Shown: positions 17,520 through 27,661 of the stretch, one piece after another
Numbering within the stretch: the stretch's first letter is position 1
How the letters are laid out: every line of letters begins with the position of its first letter
From: Allolobophora icterica
Lineage: Eukaryota; Annelida; Clitellata; Crassiclitellata; Lumbricidae
Direction of reading: 5' to 3'
Assembly (NCBI GenBank): GCA_963556255.1
Contig: OY744611.1
Location: 39,341,714-39,405,713, forward strand
Length of the DNA stretch: 64,000 nucleotides
Translations under genes and position numbers: made by a program
The notes under the pieces: model-generated
Database searches by the model: none
The model's input: only the letters and a program-made list of their open reading frames with translations
What the model was told of the DNA's origin: nothing

Positions 17520-18262
17520 CTATATTTGCCGTTGTTTTTTTTTACTGGTTAAATCTATAACTACAAATCCGTGCGGACGCTCCCACGCAGTTTTACACAG
17601 TTTTACAAATTCGTCTTTAGGCATATCATCTACGCCTACGTGATCGTTGTATATATTAATAATATTTTTAAGGTCTTGACTAAATAAAAGATAAAGTTTG
17701 CATTCTCTCTGATGGTCTGTCTAGGCAGCTTGAAATAGTTTTGTGCGAGGTAAAAGCAATCAACATTACTATGTCTTCCTCTGATATAATACGATTCGCA
17801 TTTGTTTTGTTTTTCCAACTGTAAATCGTCGAAAATCATCAGGTTCTGCTTGGCACTCAAATCTCTCGGATCGGGGACTTCTTCCGAAGTTTCAAAGAAT
17901 CGACAGTTCATATCAGATTTTTTAACTATACTTTTAGCCATTTCTTCGACGACTGATATTGGAGATACATTCAGACGGGCTATCTCGTCTTGACAGCCAA
18001 ACAACCTGATAATTGCTTCTTTCGGCAATTTTTCTTCGAATGCTTTTTTCAGTATTTTATATTCTGGTTGAAAGAGAGATCTTCCAAATACCTGTAAGTT
18101 ATCATAATCTAACCATCCAGGGTTTAAAAGTAGATTTAATAATAGCGTAGTCTTACCACATCCAGACTTCCCTACGATCAGACCTCTTATACTTCTAGGT
18201 AATAACGGGTTATTAAATCTTTTCGATGTCTCGTCGTTCCAGGATAAATCTTTAACTTCCAT
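17520..18262 (-). pseudogene. FtsK/HerA-type genome packaging ATPase, frameshifted near C terminus
   Basis: The frame from 18262 encodes Walker A (GKSGCGKTT, 31-39), Walker B (NLMIFDD, 140-146) and a sensor-like segment (YLAQNYFKLPRQTI, 171-184). It departs from family-like sequence at about residue 195 (about 17680), adding an unrelated tail that stops at 17636. The expected C-terminal part is readable in the other frame down to a stop at 17520-17522, including a PHGFVVID segment. A single-base indel near 17680 explains this. Walker motifs are intact. The start is 35 bp from the divergent integrase start, so the two genes share one promoter region. Confidence 0.85.
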
Positions 18263-18297
18263 TTCTTTTTTAATTTTAAAAATAGTTTTATATTAAA
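18263..18297. promoter_or_regulatory. Divergent promoter gap between ATPase and integrase
   Basis: The 35-bp AT-only-like gap (tttttaattttaaaaatagt then ttatattaaa) separates the ATG codons of two divergent genes. Such a short gap implies overlapping core promoters and near-absent 5' leaders. It marks the only orientation switch in the Polinton. Confidence 0.5.
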
Positions 18298-19782
18298 ATG
18301 TATATGGAACAGATGTATTGCGTAAAGTGCAAGAGAGAAACCGAAATGACGGATACTCAAAATTTCATCAGTAAAAATAAAAGACCTATGATTAGAGGCC
18401 TCTGTGTCGAATGCGGAAAAACTCAAACTCGATTTGTTTCCACTGCAAAAAAAGGAGGCGATCTAGTTGGGTCTTTAAATTCAGTTACCAGTAAAATCAA
18501 ACTACCTTGGGCTCGATTTCAAGGAGAATTGCATCTCCCAGGACATTCGTTTACGGGCCCCGGAACTAGATTAGATCTAAGATTGAATCCTGACGGTTCC
18601 CCCAAAAACTGGAGTATGCCTGTGGACAGAATCGACCAAGCAGCTTATCGTCACGATTTAGCTTATGACCAGTATTCCGATACCGCTGCTAGAAATGTCG
18701 CCGACAGAGTAATGGTAAACGATTTAAATAATATAAATAATCCTACATTACGTGAGCGCGTCGAAAGAGCGATAATTAAACCTATTTTGTCTACAAAAGC
18801 TAATCTTGGCTTGGGTTTAACTTCATCCGATTCAAAGACGGGCGTAAAAACACCGTCTCAAAAATGGACGGATGAACTCGCCGAAGAATTGCATAAACCT
18901 ATAGTAAGACATTTTACAAAAAGGAAGGTTTACGTTAATGGTGTTGACGACACTTGGGCTGCAGATCTCATAGACATGCAGGCTTTCGCGGAATATAACG
19001 ATGGCGTTAAATATTTATTAGGTGTTATCGATATTTTTTCAAAATACGGGTGGCTTGTCCCAATAAAAGATAAAAGCGGAAAATCTGTGTTCGATGCTTT
19101 CACCAAAATATTTTCCAGTAGCGGACGAAAACCCGAGAAACTGTGGGTCGATAAAGGAAAAGAATTTTACAATAAAGACGTGAAATCAATAGGAATCCAG
19201 TTATATTCCACTGAAAATGAAGAGAAGTCATCCGTTATCGAACGATGGAATCGAACGATGAAAGAGAAGATGTTCAAATATTTTACGGCTAATTCGACTA
19301 GAAAATATATCGATGTTTTAGATAATATGGTTGCTCGTTATAACAGCACTAGGCATTCTTCCATAAAAATGTCTCCAATAAAAGCGAGTATGAAAGCAAA
19401 CGAAAGCGCTGTGTGGATGAATTTATATGGCGGCTTACACCCAGAACCACCTGATAAACCTAAATTTTCAATAGGCGATAAAGTCAGAATTTCTAAGAAG
19501 AAGAAGTTCTTCGAAAAGGGCTATACGCCTAGATGGACAGAAGAAGTCTTTACTGTGACAAAAATTCAATACAGCGATCCTCCGACTTATAAGATAACAG
19601 ATTATAACGGAGAAGAAATTCAGGGCACTTTTTACGAACAGGAATTACAGAAAACGACTCAGGAAGTCTATAGGATCGAAAAGATCATAAAAAAACGCGG
19701 AAAGAAATCTTTCGTAAAGTGTCTTGGATTTCCCGAATCTTTTAATTCTTGGGTTGATAATGAAAACTTGACCACATTGTGA
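18298..19782 (+). CDS. Zinc ribbon - phospholipase A2-like - retroviral-type integrase fusion
   Basis: 494 residues, intact. Residues 7-42 form a CxxC...CxxC zinc ribbon (YCVKC, CVEC). Residues 80-128 match the phospholipase A2 domain known from parvovirus capsids: a calcium-loop-like GPGT (87-90) and the catalytic pair His119-Asp120 (AAYRHDLAYD). Residues about 215-375 are an integrase core with Asp223 (AADLIDMQ), Asp285 (WVDKGKEF) and Glu315 (SSVIERWNRT). Residues about 388-450 look like the SH3-like DNA-binding domain. Residues 457-492 resemble a chromodomain (YRIEKIIKKRG, SWVDNENL). Integration is the evident role. The lipase may serve membrane penetration. Both catalytic sets look intact. 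Confidence 0.88.
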   Translation: MYMEQMYCVKCKRETEMTDTQNFISKNKRPMIRGLCVECGKTQTRFVSTAKKGGDLVGSLNSVTSKIKLPWARFQGELHLPGHSFTGPGTRLDLRLNPDGSPKNWSMPVDRIDQAAYRHDLAYDQYSDTAARNVADRVMVNDLNNINNPTLRERVERAIIKPILSTKANLGLGLTSSDSKTGVKTPSQKWTDELAEELHKPIVRHFTKRKVYVNGVDDTWAADLIDMQAFAEYNDGVKYLLGVIDIFSKYGWLVPIKDKSGKSVFDAFTKIFSSSGRKPEKLWVDKGKEFYNKDVKSIGIQLYSTENEEKSSVIERWNRTMKEKMFKYFTANSTRKYIDVLDNMVARYNSTRHSSIKMSPIKASMKANESAVWMNLYGGLHPEPPDKPKFSIGDKVRISKKKKFFEKGYTPRWTEEVFTVTKIQYSDPPTYKITDYNGEEIQGTFYEQELQKTTQEVYRIEKIIKKRGKKSFVKCLGFPESFNSWVDNENLTTL

Positions 19783-19803
19783 TACTGATCGCACTTAAAC
19801 ACA

Positions 19804-20314
19804 CATTCATTCATTCATTCATTCATTCATTCATTCATTCATTCATTCATTCATTACAAACGCACCGGATGATCTCGACCCGTGAAAGATATGCCTACTT
19901 AGGCCTATTGCACACACACATACACATACACACACTGTGTGTATACATGTATGTATACATGTATGTATGTATACATGTATGGTCTTATGTATTCAATAAA
20001 ACCTGAAGCTGCTGCTGCAGCTGCTGCTGATGCTGATGAAGCTCCTGCTGCTGAAGCTCCTGAAGCTCCTGAACGAAGCATGTGATGGCCATTTCCACTG
20101 TTTATTAATTAATTAACGACCTGTTAATTAATTACCTAGTAATATATTTATACATGTGTGTGTGTGTGTGTCTTAAAACACACGCTGGCCAACGACTGAT
20201 TATTGAAAAAGACCTCCTGATGCTCCTGATGCTGATGATGCTCCTCAACAAACATGTGATGCGCATTTGCACTGTTTATTGAAACTGGCCTAGAATGCTA
20301 CATATATATCTACT
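19804..20314 (-). repeat. Polinton terminal inverted repeat, right
   Basis: Reverse-complement match to 3007-3494. It begins with a (catt)n run of about 52 bp, longer than on the left. It then has gcaccggatgatctcgaccc, CA/TACATG repeats and the ctgctgctgaagctcctgaa block. It ends in catatatatctact at 20314. Confidence 0.93.
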
Positions 20315-20320
20315 AATGCA
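20315..20320. other. Polinton target-site duplication, right copy
   Basis: aatgca, identical to 3001-3006. Confidence 0.93.
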
Positions 20321-20584
20321 CAAGGCCTACGTCTTTTTTCGGCTGGCGCCCAGTGACGTCTTAAGGCATGGGTACTCTTGGCAGTCGCCAGGGGCACCAC
20401 GATTCTAGGGGCCCAAATTAAAAAGATAAAAAATTAATGTGTGCATTACCTTCACGTACGCGCGGTAGAAGTGAAATATAAATAGCTATAAGTGCAAGGC
20501 TTATATTGTTCAACAGTTTGTGTTGATTAATCTTCGCTTTACAGTATGTTTCTTTATGTTTAAACATTCATTTTCTTATAAAGC

Positions 20585-21240
20585 GAATATTGAAAGTATT
20601 ATATTGCATTGTATTTCAAAACTTATAAAGCGCCTCTACCCAGTGCTCGCCAATCAGCGGCGCTCCCAGCGCCGAAAGTCCTCGGGAATAAAGGCAAGTT
20701 TGAAGACAACGAAAAGCTGTGGCACGACCACCAGATATAGGAGTGCAGCCCGGACCGATGGAGGAAGCTGATTCCACAATGAAGGGCTAGTACTAATAAA
20801 GGCACTAGACTGAGCCATGACTGCTCTTATTCGGGGAACAAATAAGTAAAGTCGATCAGAGGAACGAAGAGGGCGAGGGAGCCAGCTGAGGTGGGAAGAC
20901 ATGTTGAGTCACAGAGGTATTTATAGGAGCCAGATCCAGGTAAAATCGGCAAATAAGGATAAGTTATGCCTACCGTTAGACTTTAGTTGGATGCGGGCAG
21001 TAAGATGAAGCCAGTGAAGATGTTCAAACATGAATGTGGGAATATGGAAGAAGCGTGGGAGACGGGCGATTAGTCTGGCAGCTGCGTCAAGGACAGGTTG
21101 TAGGGGGAGAGACGGACTCTGGGGAGGCCAACAAAGAGAAAGTTAGAGTAGGCCTAATTAAGGCTAATTTACGCGAGAGCAGACGAAGGCATGGACCATG
21201 GAGGTGAAGACTGGGGAGGAGACAGTGTCAATCATGGGCG
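20585..21240 (-). pseudogene. LINE ORF2 C-terminal fragment
   Basis: Minus-strand translation gives the usual C-terminal blocks in broken frames: SMVHAFVCSRVN near 21190, and near the 3' end RSSDRLYLFVPRIRAVM followed by FISTSPSLWNQLPPSVRAA. The 3' end carries the dispersed gcgcctc/gcgctccc block at about 20630-20670. No endonuclease or RT domain remains. Confidence 0.75.
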
Positions 21241-21640
21241 TACGCACATGGAAAGAAGGGGCAGTTGCCCCCTGGATTTTGCTCCATATTTTACAAAAAT
21301 AAAATCTTCTGATTATTATGCTCTTACAACAGTCCCAACACAATTTTAATGCGAAAAAACACTTAGCTTATTAGGTAAAGTTCTTGACCATTGTTTATTT
21401 TTTAAAGTTGTTACGTGTCATGAATAGCTACGCAAAACCGTCATTTACCTATTACATTTTTGACCACCTTCCACAACCCATGCAAGGCTTCGTTCCACCA
21501 CCATTTCTCAGTCTTAATAAGTGAAGTTTGCAATAAACTCCTAGACAGCTGCTGCGCTGCCACAGATTTGTTTCGTGCCAAGTAGGCCTACCAACCACGC
21601 ACACAGATTTCTACCCTTTATTTCTATAGATAATTATATA
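21241..21640. other. No gene seen
   Basis: AT-rich sequence starting with a fragment (gggcgtacgcacatgg) that looks like a MITE edge. No open frame or clear boundary was found. Confidence 0.4.
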
Positions 21641-21773
21641 TCATCATCATCAGTTCCTGACGCCAGGCATTTGGCGGCGATGGGTACGAATAAATGATCT
21701 CCATTGTCCTCGGTCATTTGTCAAGTCTATTGCGGCATTGCCCCCTTAATGTTAGTCCAAGTGATGTTATGTC
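21640..21773 (-). pseudogene. LINE fragment, 5' piece interrupted by hAT element
   Basis: Contains catcatcatcagttcctgac and ggcggcgatgggtacgaata, repeated at 55545-55625. It is continuous with 23287-23440 once the hAT element is removed. The continuation encodes, on the minus strand, RRLRWFGHVERMPADRIPH and KGRPRLRWIDNIT, a well-known C-terminal block of non-LTR retrotransposons. Confidence 0.65.
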
Positions 21774-22923
21774 CAGGGCCGTTTTATCCACTATAGGCAC
21801 AGTAGGCCTACGAATGTCTGAAAATGAGATATTAAATGAGTGACCGGGAAATGAAAAAGGAAATTTGCAAACATCAGCTAGTTCAAATTTAATAACTTTG
21901 TACTGAAACAGTTTAAATTAAGCTTTGCTAACCTACATTATAATTATGAACTTTGCGGCTCTTTGCATTAGCAAAATTACATATAGGCCCCTAGGCCTAA
22001 GTTATAACGTCTTCAAATGTCATTTCCGCATTAAGTCGTTTTCAATTGAAAGCAGTGCTGAATGCTGATAGCTTTAATCCAAAGTTAACAGTTTAGTTGG
22101 GGTCGTATTACTAATATCTAAACTTCTAAAGCGCCACTCGAAGGCCAAGCGCAGGGCACCAGCCTTTCACGAGCGCTAAATCAAAACAGAGAAGGGTTTC
22201 CAGAGAGTAGTCCAAACGAGGTCAGAGTCCTGTTTCCAGAGGGCCAGATCAAGCTAGGAGACATAGCAGCTGTCAAGGCGGGTGTCGTACAGGGCGAGAA
22301 GGATTGGAAGGCGAAGGGTCAGATGAGTCATGCAGGGTTGGAGTACTTGAAAAGGCGAGAATTCAATTTTGAGTTGAACGCCCGGTGGTGATAGATAGAG
22401 GAACGTGAGGAGGAGGATGGAGGACAGGTTGCAATGATGATGGAGGAACTGAGAATCTGCGGAATTCAGGGGAGAACGTTCCAGAGGCGTGGTGCGGTCA
22501 CTGCGGTGTTGGATATGGGTCGGTTGGAGAATTTGAGATGAGAAGTGACTGAGGGTCGAAAGACTGAGATAGGAGAAGGATCGGGTGCAGCGGGTTGCCT
22601 GGATGGTGAAGAGATCAGGGAGGTACTTGGGCTGGGAATATTTTAGGGAATTGTAGGTTGGTGATAGGACTTTGAAGTGGATTCGCTCTGGGATTTTTAA
22701 CCAATGGAGTGATTTGAGGATGGGAGTGATATGGTGATGTCTGGGCGTTCTAGTGACAGCTCTGGCTAGCGAGTTTTGGATACGTTGAAGAAGCCACTCA
22801 CAGCATGATATAGCCTTCTAAACCCATGAATATCTTAATGTTTCAAACCTTTTCAGCATCATAGTGGCTATTTAAATTATATTTTCTTGTATATTGTCAC
22901 GTTTGCTTTGTGGATCAATAAAC

Positions 22924-22955
<32 letters not shown>

Positions 22956-23286
22956 GCCTGATTTGTGTTGAATAAAGGTTAAGGAAGAGGAAATTGCGGT
23001 AATCAAGCTTTGAAGGAATAATGGAGGCAGCAATGGTGGAGGCAGTTTTAAGGTCGAGCATAGGCGGGATGCGTCGGAGGTACGAACCTGGATGAAGCAG
23101 GACAGCGAGAGGTTGGAGATGTGGTTAGAGAAGGACAGGTGTGGCTCAAAAGTGACACCAAGATTGCGGACGGGGGAGTCTAAGGTGAATGTAAGAGACG
23201 ATGATTTAGTCGATAGGTGTAGGCCTATGGAAGGGCCTACGAATGCAAGATTGCCTAGGGCCTACGACGACCTTAAAACGGCCCTG
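21774..23286. mobile_element. hAT-type element, 1513 bp, with 8-bp TSD
   Basis: Termini are cagggccgtttta on the left and taaaacggccctg on the right. The flanking 8-mers are identical (gttatgtc at 21766-21773 and 23287-23294), as expected for hAT transposition. No transposase is inside. The left 330 bp are similar to 32150-32460, the end of a hAT copy with transposase remnants. The interior (about 22120-23200) is a LINE insertion. The element itself sits in another LINE, giving a three-level nest. Confidence 0.88.
22120..23200 (-). pseudogene. LINE C-terminal fragment nested in the hAT element
   Basis: On the minus strand the region around 22730-22480 reads LHWLKIPERIHFK, then QPKYLPDLFTIQ, then a degraded tail, matching the LHWLP...RI.FK block of LINE proteins. 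A (tgat)n run lies at 22925-22955. The 3' boundary has the aagcgccactcgaaggccaag block, also seen at 56030. Confidence 0.6.
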
Positions 23287-23440
23287 GTTATGTCCTCAGT
23301 TATGTTATCTATCCAGCGTAGTCTTGGTCTGCCTTTGTGTCTTTTTCCTTTGAATCTTTCATGTTGTGCACTGTGTGGGATTCGGTCAGCTGGCATTCTC
23401 TCTACATGTCCAAACCATCGGAGTCTTCGTTGAACGAGTT
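23287..23440 (-). pseudogene. LINE ORF2 C-terminal fragment, after the hAT element
   Basis: The minus strand encodes RRLRWFGHVERMPADRI and KGRPRLRWI, the C-terminal signature block. It starts with the second copy of the 8-bp duplication gttatgtc, so it was one piece with 21640-21773 before the hAT insertion. Confidence 0.75.
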
Positions 23441-23534
23441 ATACCCAGCATAAATTTTCTCTAATTGGTATATCAAATGGTAGGTCAAAGCAATGGATAG
23501 TGGTATCCAAATGGTTTGGACAGCATATATATAT

Positions 23535-24936
23535 ATGAAGTTTTTTCGTTTACGGCTGGGCCGGTGTCACGAAATAGAGTATCCCCCATACAGGTATATC
23601 CCCTTAGCAGAATGGAGTATCCGGCCGGATGAATGTGAACGGCAGGAACTATCCCCCCTCGTGCGAAAGTATCCCCCATGAGTCGTACGAAATTATCCCC
23701 TGTCAAAAAGTATTCCCCCTTCAACATAATTACACATTGTGCGATTTAAATCAGTATAGATTCGAACTAATCAGTCGTGGTCATGGCCAAAGCCATATGC
23801 TACTTATTGTTGGCATGTGTGGTCAAAGAATCCAGTGAAGTCAATGATCCTCTCATTACTCTCTCTACTCTATACTGTATTTACTCTTTGGCAAGTTGTG
23901 ACACTGATATCGGTCGATTCGATTCGTATCAATCGGTTTACCAGCAAAACGAGGAAGACAAAATATATCAGCAGTCACAAACGACAGTGTCATGAAAAGG
24001 GAATAAGGCGCTAATTAGGTGAATTGACAGCTCGAGCTTGATATCGGTCGATTCGTATCAATAGGTACACCAGCAAAATCAGTGAAGCCATTTGAGGCAA
24101 TGAACCAACTTCAATGACTCTTGTGTTCTTTGTGATGTTGTGAACTCACGCAAATTAAACAATGCTATTCGCATAATTAGTTGTGTGAAGAGCTTGTTGC
24201 GAACTTGCGATGGAATGTCTAAAGATGACAAATATCAGCAATCACAAACGACAGTGTCATGAAAAGGGACTAAGGTGCCAATTAGGTGAATTGGTAGCTC
24301 GCGCTTGATATCGGTCGATTCGTATCTCGGCAAATCTCGGCCGACAATTGCGTCAGCTCTAGGCCTACACAAGGCACCTAACCACATCGGGAAATCTACA
24401 TGTTAAAGTCCTCCCCTGCCAGCAGCAAATGAACTTCTCTTCGTGTGGGCTGTACGCAGCTACCTATACCTTTGATATTGCTTCCGGTTCTGCCACGCTG
24501 GATGTTGACTTCGGTGAGCCTTCAGAAATGCGAAAAATACCTTGAGACATATTTCAACGACAAGGTAATGCTGTCTTTCTCAAAAATTCATCTTAAGAGA
24601 AGGGGAAGAAACCCGCTTCCGCGTGTGGTTATCCTTCCTACTGTAACTTCGGTTTGATTTGGTCTAAACATTGCTTAGAGCCTTAGAAGACTTAGAACAC
24701 TTAGAGTCACTTGCTTTACCTATTTCTCGTTTTGGATTTTGATTACAGCATAGATTTGTCTCCCTGTTGCACTCCGCCTGGTCCCTATGACTCACTTTAC
24801 CTTGTTCCTCACCGATTTAAAGACTACTTACTCCTTTAGCTGTGGTTGGACTGGTAGCGCTCCTGAGTAGATCACCTTGAAGGGACGCTATTTAAAAGCT
24901 CCTTAATAATAACGATGATGTTGATGTTGTTGATGT

Positions 24937-25035
<99 letters not shown>

Positions 25036-25265
25036 CAATAATAATAAAAATAATAGATTCATCAATTATACGCATTTTCAATAATACCTTATGCCTGTGA
25101 ATTTTTATCCCCCGGGGGATGATTTTACACGATGGGGGATAGAAATGGTTTATCCCCCGGATACTCTATACCGGTAGATTCCATCCGGGGGGATAAATTT
25201 ATTCATCCCCCCGGATAGTCTTAGGACGGATAGTCTGTCACGCGACACCGGCAGCTAAAACGGAA
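23535..25265. mobile_element. Candidate element with long imperfect inverted ends
   Basis: The left end (cggctgggccggtgtcacga, then runs of atccccc) matches the reverse complement of the right end near 25230-25265 (cgcgacaccggcagct) and the gggggat runs at 25105-25215. The interior has a direct duplication (blocks with cacaaacgacagtgtcatga at about 23982 and 24243, each followed by ggtcgattcgtatc) and a GAT microsatellite. No transposase is visible. The exact termini and duplication could not be fixed. Confidence 0.45.
24936..25034. repeat. (GAT)n microsatellite
   Basis: About 33 uninterrupted GAT/ATG triplets. The open frames on both strands here are pure Met or Ile runs and are not genes. 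Confidence 0.95.
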
Positions 25266-25602
25266 CTTGACATTTCGATGTGTTAAGGCACTCCATTCGC
25301 GATCCTTTTTGTTTTTTTGCCTGAATCCAAAGCGGTGTGGCTGGTTAGCAAGCATAGATATGTTGTATCTATGTCGTGATGTTTTATACCATAATATAAA
25401 ATATATAATTTTATACCATGATAGCTTCTATGGCGCCTTATAGGTGGGTGCCACCCCTTATATTTATAGCTGGTTGCGCCTATGCCGATAATTTTCACCT
25501 ACTAGGCCTAAAGCTCTAAGCAAAGTGTGTGTTGCGTCCTAATATGTACAACTGCTGCGTCTGTAGGTAATTTCGCTTAGCCGTATTGTTACTAAGTAGG
25601 CC

Positions 25603-25802
25603 CAGGGGCGTAACTTTGGTCTGAAAAGTGGGGGGTACCAATTTCTTACATACACAAAGCAAGGCGGAGACTGCGGTCTTTGGGAAGGCACAATAATAAA
25701 ATATTGATTGGGATTGTTCAAAAAGTGGGGGGTACGGTACCCCCCGGTCCAAAAAGTGTGGGGTACGGGTACCCCTCGTACCCCCCACAAATTACGCCTA
25801 TG
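25603..25802. mobile_element. 200-bp hAT MITE, copy 1
   Basis: Ends are caggggcgtaa and ttacgcctatg, flanked by identical agtaggcc (25595-25602 and 25803-25810). The interior has GC-rich homopolymer blocks (gtggggggtacggta). A second copy lies in the opposite orientation at about 63129-63328. Confidence 0.88.
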
Positions 25803-25912
25803 AGTAGGCCTACTGACTAAAATAAAAATCCAGTAACTATGACTATAACTAAAAATACTAAGTATAACTGTAGCAATAACTAAGATAAAAACCATTAACT
25901 ATAACTGTTACT

Positions 25913-26132
25913 CAGGGCTGTAGTGGTAAGATCAGAGGTGAGTGCACGATACTGGTAAGTTTTCCGAAACAAATTAGAGGTTAGTATACGCTACAGTATT
26001 TTGTTAGTATAGCCTACGCTACACTATTTGAATATAAATAAATATAAATATTTTATGAGGTAAGTATACGGTCCCTAGAGGTGAGTATAGGCCTACGCTG
26101 TATACCCGCGTATACCCTCGACTACAGCCCTG
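25913..26132. mobile_element. 220-bp hAT MITE, family B copy 1
   Basis: Ends are cagggctgtagt and actacagccctg, flanked by ctgttact on both sides (25905-25912, 26133-26140). The interior is made of agaggtgagtatac-like repeats. A second member in inverted orientation lies at 59884-60094. Confidence 0.9.
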
Positions 26133-26168
26133 CTGTTACTGCATCTACAAGAAATCTGTAAGGAGAAT

Positions 26169-26238
26169 GACACTGCCGTATACCACATTGAATGTGGTAT
26201 ACGGCAGTGTCACATTGAATGTGGTATACGGCAGTGTC
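26169..26238. repeat. Perfect hairpin plus a third repeat arm
   Basis: The 21-bp arm at 26169-26189 is followed after one base by its exact reverse complement at 26191-26211. The second arm with acattg is then repeated directly at 26212-26238. The arm core is ctgccgtataccacatt. Confidence 0.9.
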
Positions 26239-26304
26239 ACATTGCACTTTGACTCTGGAACGATCGTGCACCCTGAATTCCGCAAATTCTCCGTCCCTCT
26301 GCAT

Positions 26305-27661
26305 GTCTTATAGCTCGCTCGCCCTCATTTGGTTCAGCTCCTCTATCTCACCTTTCTGGCTCTCCATTCTAAACTATAAACTCAAGTAATCTTTTAAAAA
26401 ACTCTTACCACATTGCATACACTCTCTTCTATCTTAAACACAACAGGTCGTAGTGGCCTCATTATCATAATTTTTACGGTGAAAAATCGAAGGGCCTTGA
26501 TTATTGAAAGGGGTCGTCTTAATATGTTGTCAATGTGAAGTGCCTTACAAAATCTGCCCGTTTTAAACTAATGTATAAGAAATTGCATTTAACTGCGACC
26601 TCTAATTTCATGGTCCTGGATTTGAAACTGAGTTTCAGTTATAAGCTTTGCCCCAAAGGTCTTTAAAAAGTCGCGTAAATGTGTCAAGTATGAAATTATA
26701 TCTTTAGAGCCCTACAGTTTAAAATAGTGCATCTGCTATGGTACATAATTACGCTTTTTGATATGGTTCCGGATCTGAAATTTGGCTTCAATTCGCCTTG
26801 TAATTATCTGTATGTATGGCTGTACGTGCGTAAGCCCCTATGTATGCATGAATGTTTGTATACGGGCTTGCATGTATGTGTGTATGTATGAATCCACTAT
26901 GAGCGTTAGTGTGATTTTTATTACTCCACTTAGTTTTCTAATAGAAAAACAAAGCAAACACCATCCATATTAGGCTGCCATACTGCCAGTGCAATGGCAA
27001 TGCCACATTATCAACATCTTCAAGCGCAATCATTATTTCTAAAAACTAGGCCTAAAAAGGCTAAACTGATCTAAATCAATTTCAAAACAAAGAAATACCT
27101 TGAAGCTCACATGAACAGTGAAAATTTACAGTTCACTGAATTATGACATTAAGGTTTCATTGAAATTTCTAACAACGAATTAGGCCTACGTAATAACTCC
27201 AAATGAAGCTCCACGGTGACCACAGGAAGCATTACGTTAAAAACTACTACGTTATCGCTTCCATAGGCGTAGACTGTGGGGGCAGCCGGGGCACGTGCCC
27301 CCCCCCGAATAATTGAGATGGACTGTACAACCAATGCAATAAGTGCATAATGAATAACCAAATCCCCCTCCCATTCAGTAACCTAGGCCTATCGCGCAAA
27401 TATAGATTCGTTTCAATTAGCTTCTGCTAGACTATAATGTTTATCATGACGATCGCTAGAGCTCCAAGAGTTGACAGCACAAGGTGACAAGGTGAGACTA
27501 TAATAGTACGACTCTCAGCGAACAGGACAACAGTTCTCCGCTTCTGCTTCAACAAGCTTAATGCGAAACTTTGAAATTGGAAAGGTTGAGAAATTTATGT
27601 TTAAAAACAGCGACGAACCGAAATTTGTTTAGATACGGCTGAGAATCAGTTTTGCATTGAA
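26305..27661. other. Upstream region of the Ig-domain gene, no gene seen
   Basis: Mostly unique sequence with a short MITE-like patch at about 27262-27320 (ggggcagccggggcacgtgc), related to 40135-40195. It should contain the promoter and 5' UTR of the gene starting at 27662. No TATA box stands out within 100 bp of the ATG. Confidence 0.4.

Larger units (their letters stand above)
3007..20314. mobile_element. Polinton/Maverick element, 17.3 kb, full length
   Basis: Both ends are defined by matching inverted repeats of about 0.49 kb and an exact 6-bp target duplication. The outermost bases are agtagatatatatgtagc on the left and the reverse complement on the right, so the element starts with AG as Polintons do. 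Inside lie the hallmark genes: retroviral-type integrase, adenain-like cysteine protease, FtsK/HerA-type ATPase, protein-primed family B polymerase and capsid-type proteins. Minus-strand order from the right: ATPase, penton-like, core-like, dUTPase-like, membrane protein, unknown 306 aa, core-like, capsid, SAP protein, polymerase, protease, fibre 2, fibre 1. The polymerase and ATPase are defective, so this copy is probably not autonomous. Confidence 0.95.

Noticed and set aside
20623..20805. Additional minus-strand protein next to the Polinton
   Set aside because: Alternative frame of the LINE C-terminal fragment.
23092..23433. 113-residue plus-strand open frame
   Set aside because: It spans the right end of the hAT element and the antisense strand of the LINE tail, whose real coding text is on the minus strand.
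24872..25100. Poly-Met and poly-Ile open frames
   Set aside because: Translations of the GAT microsatellite on the two strands.
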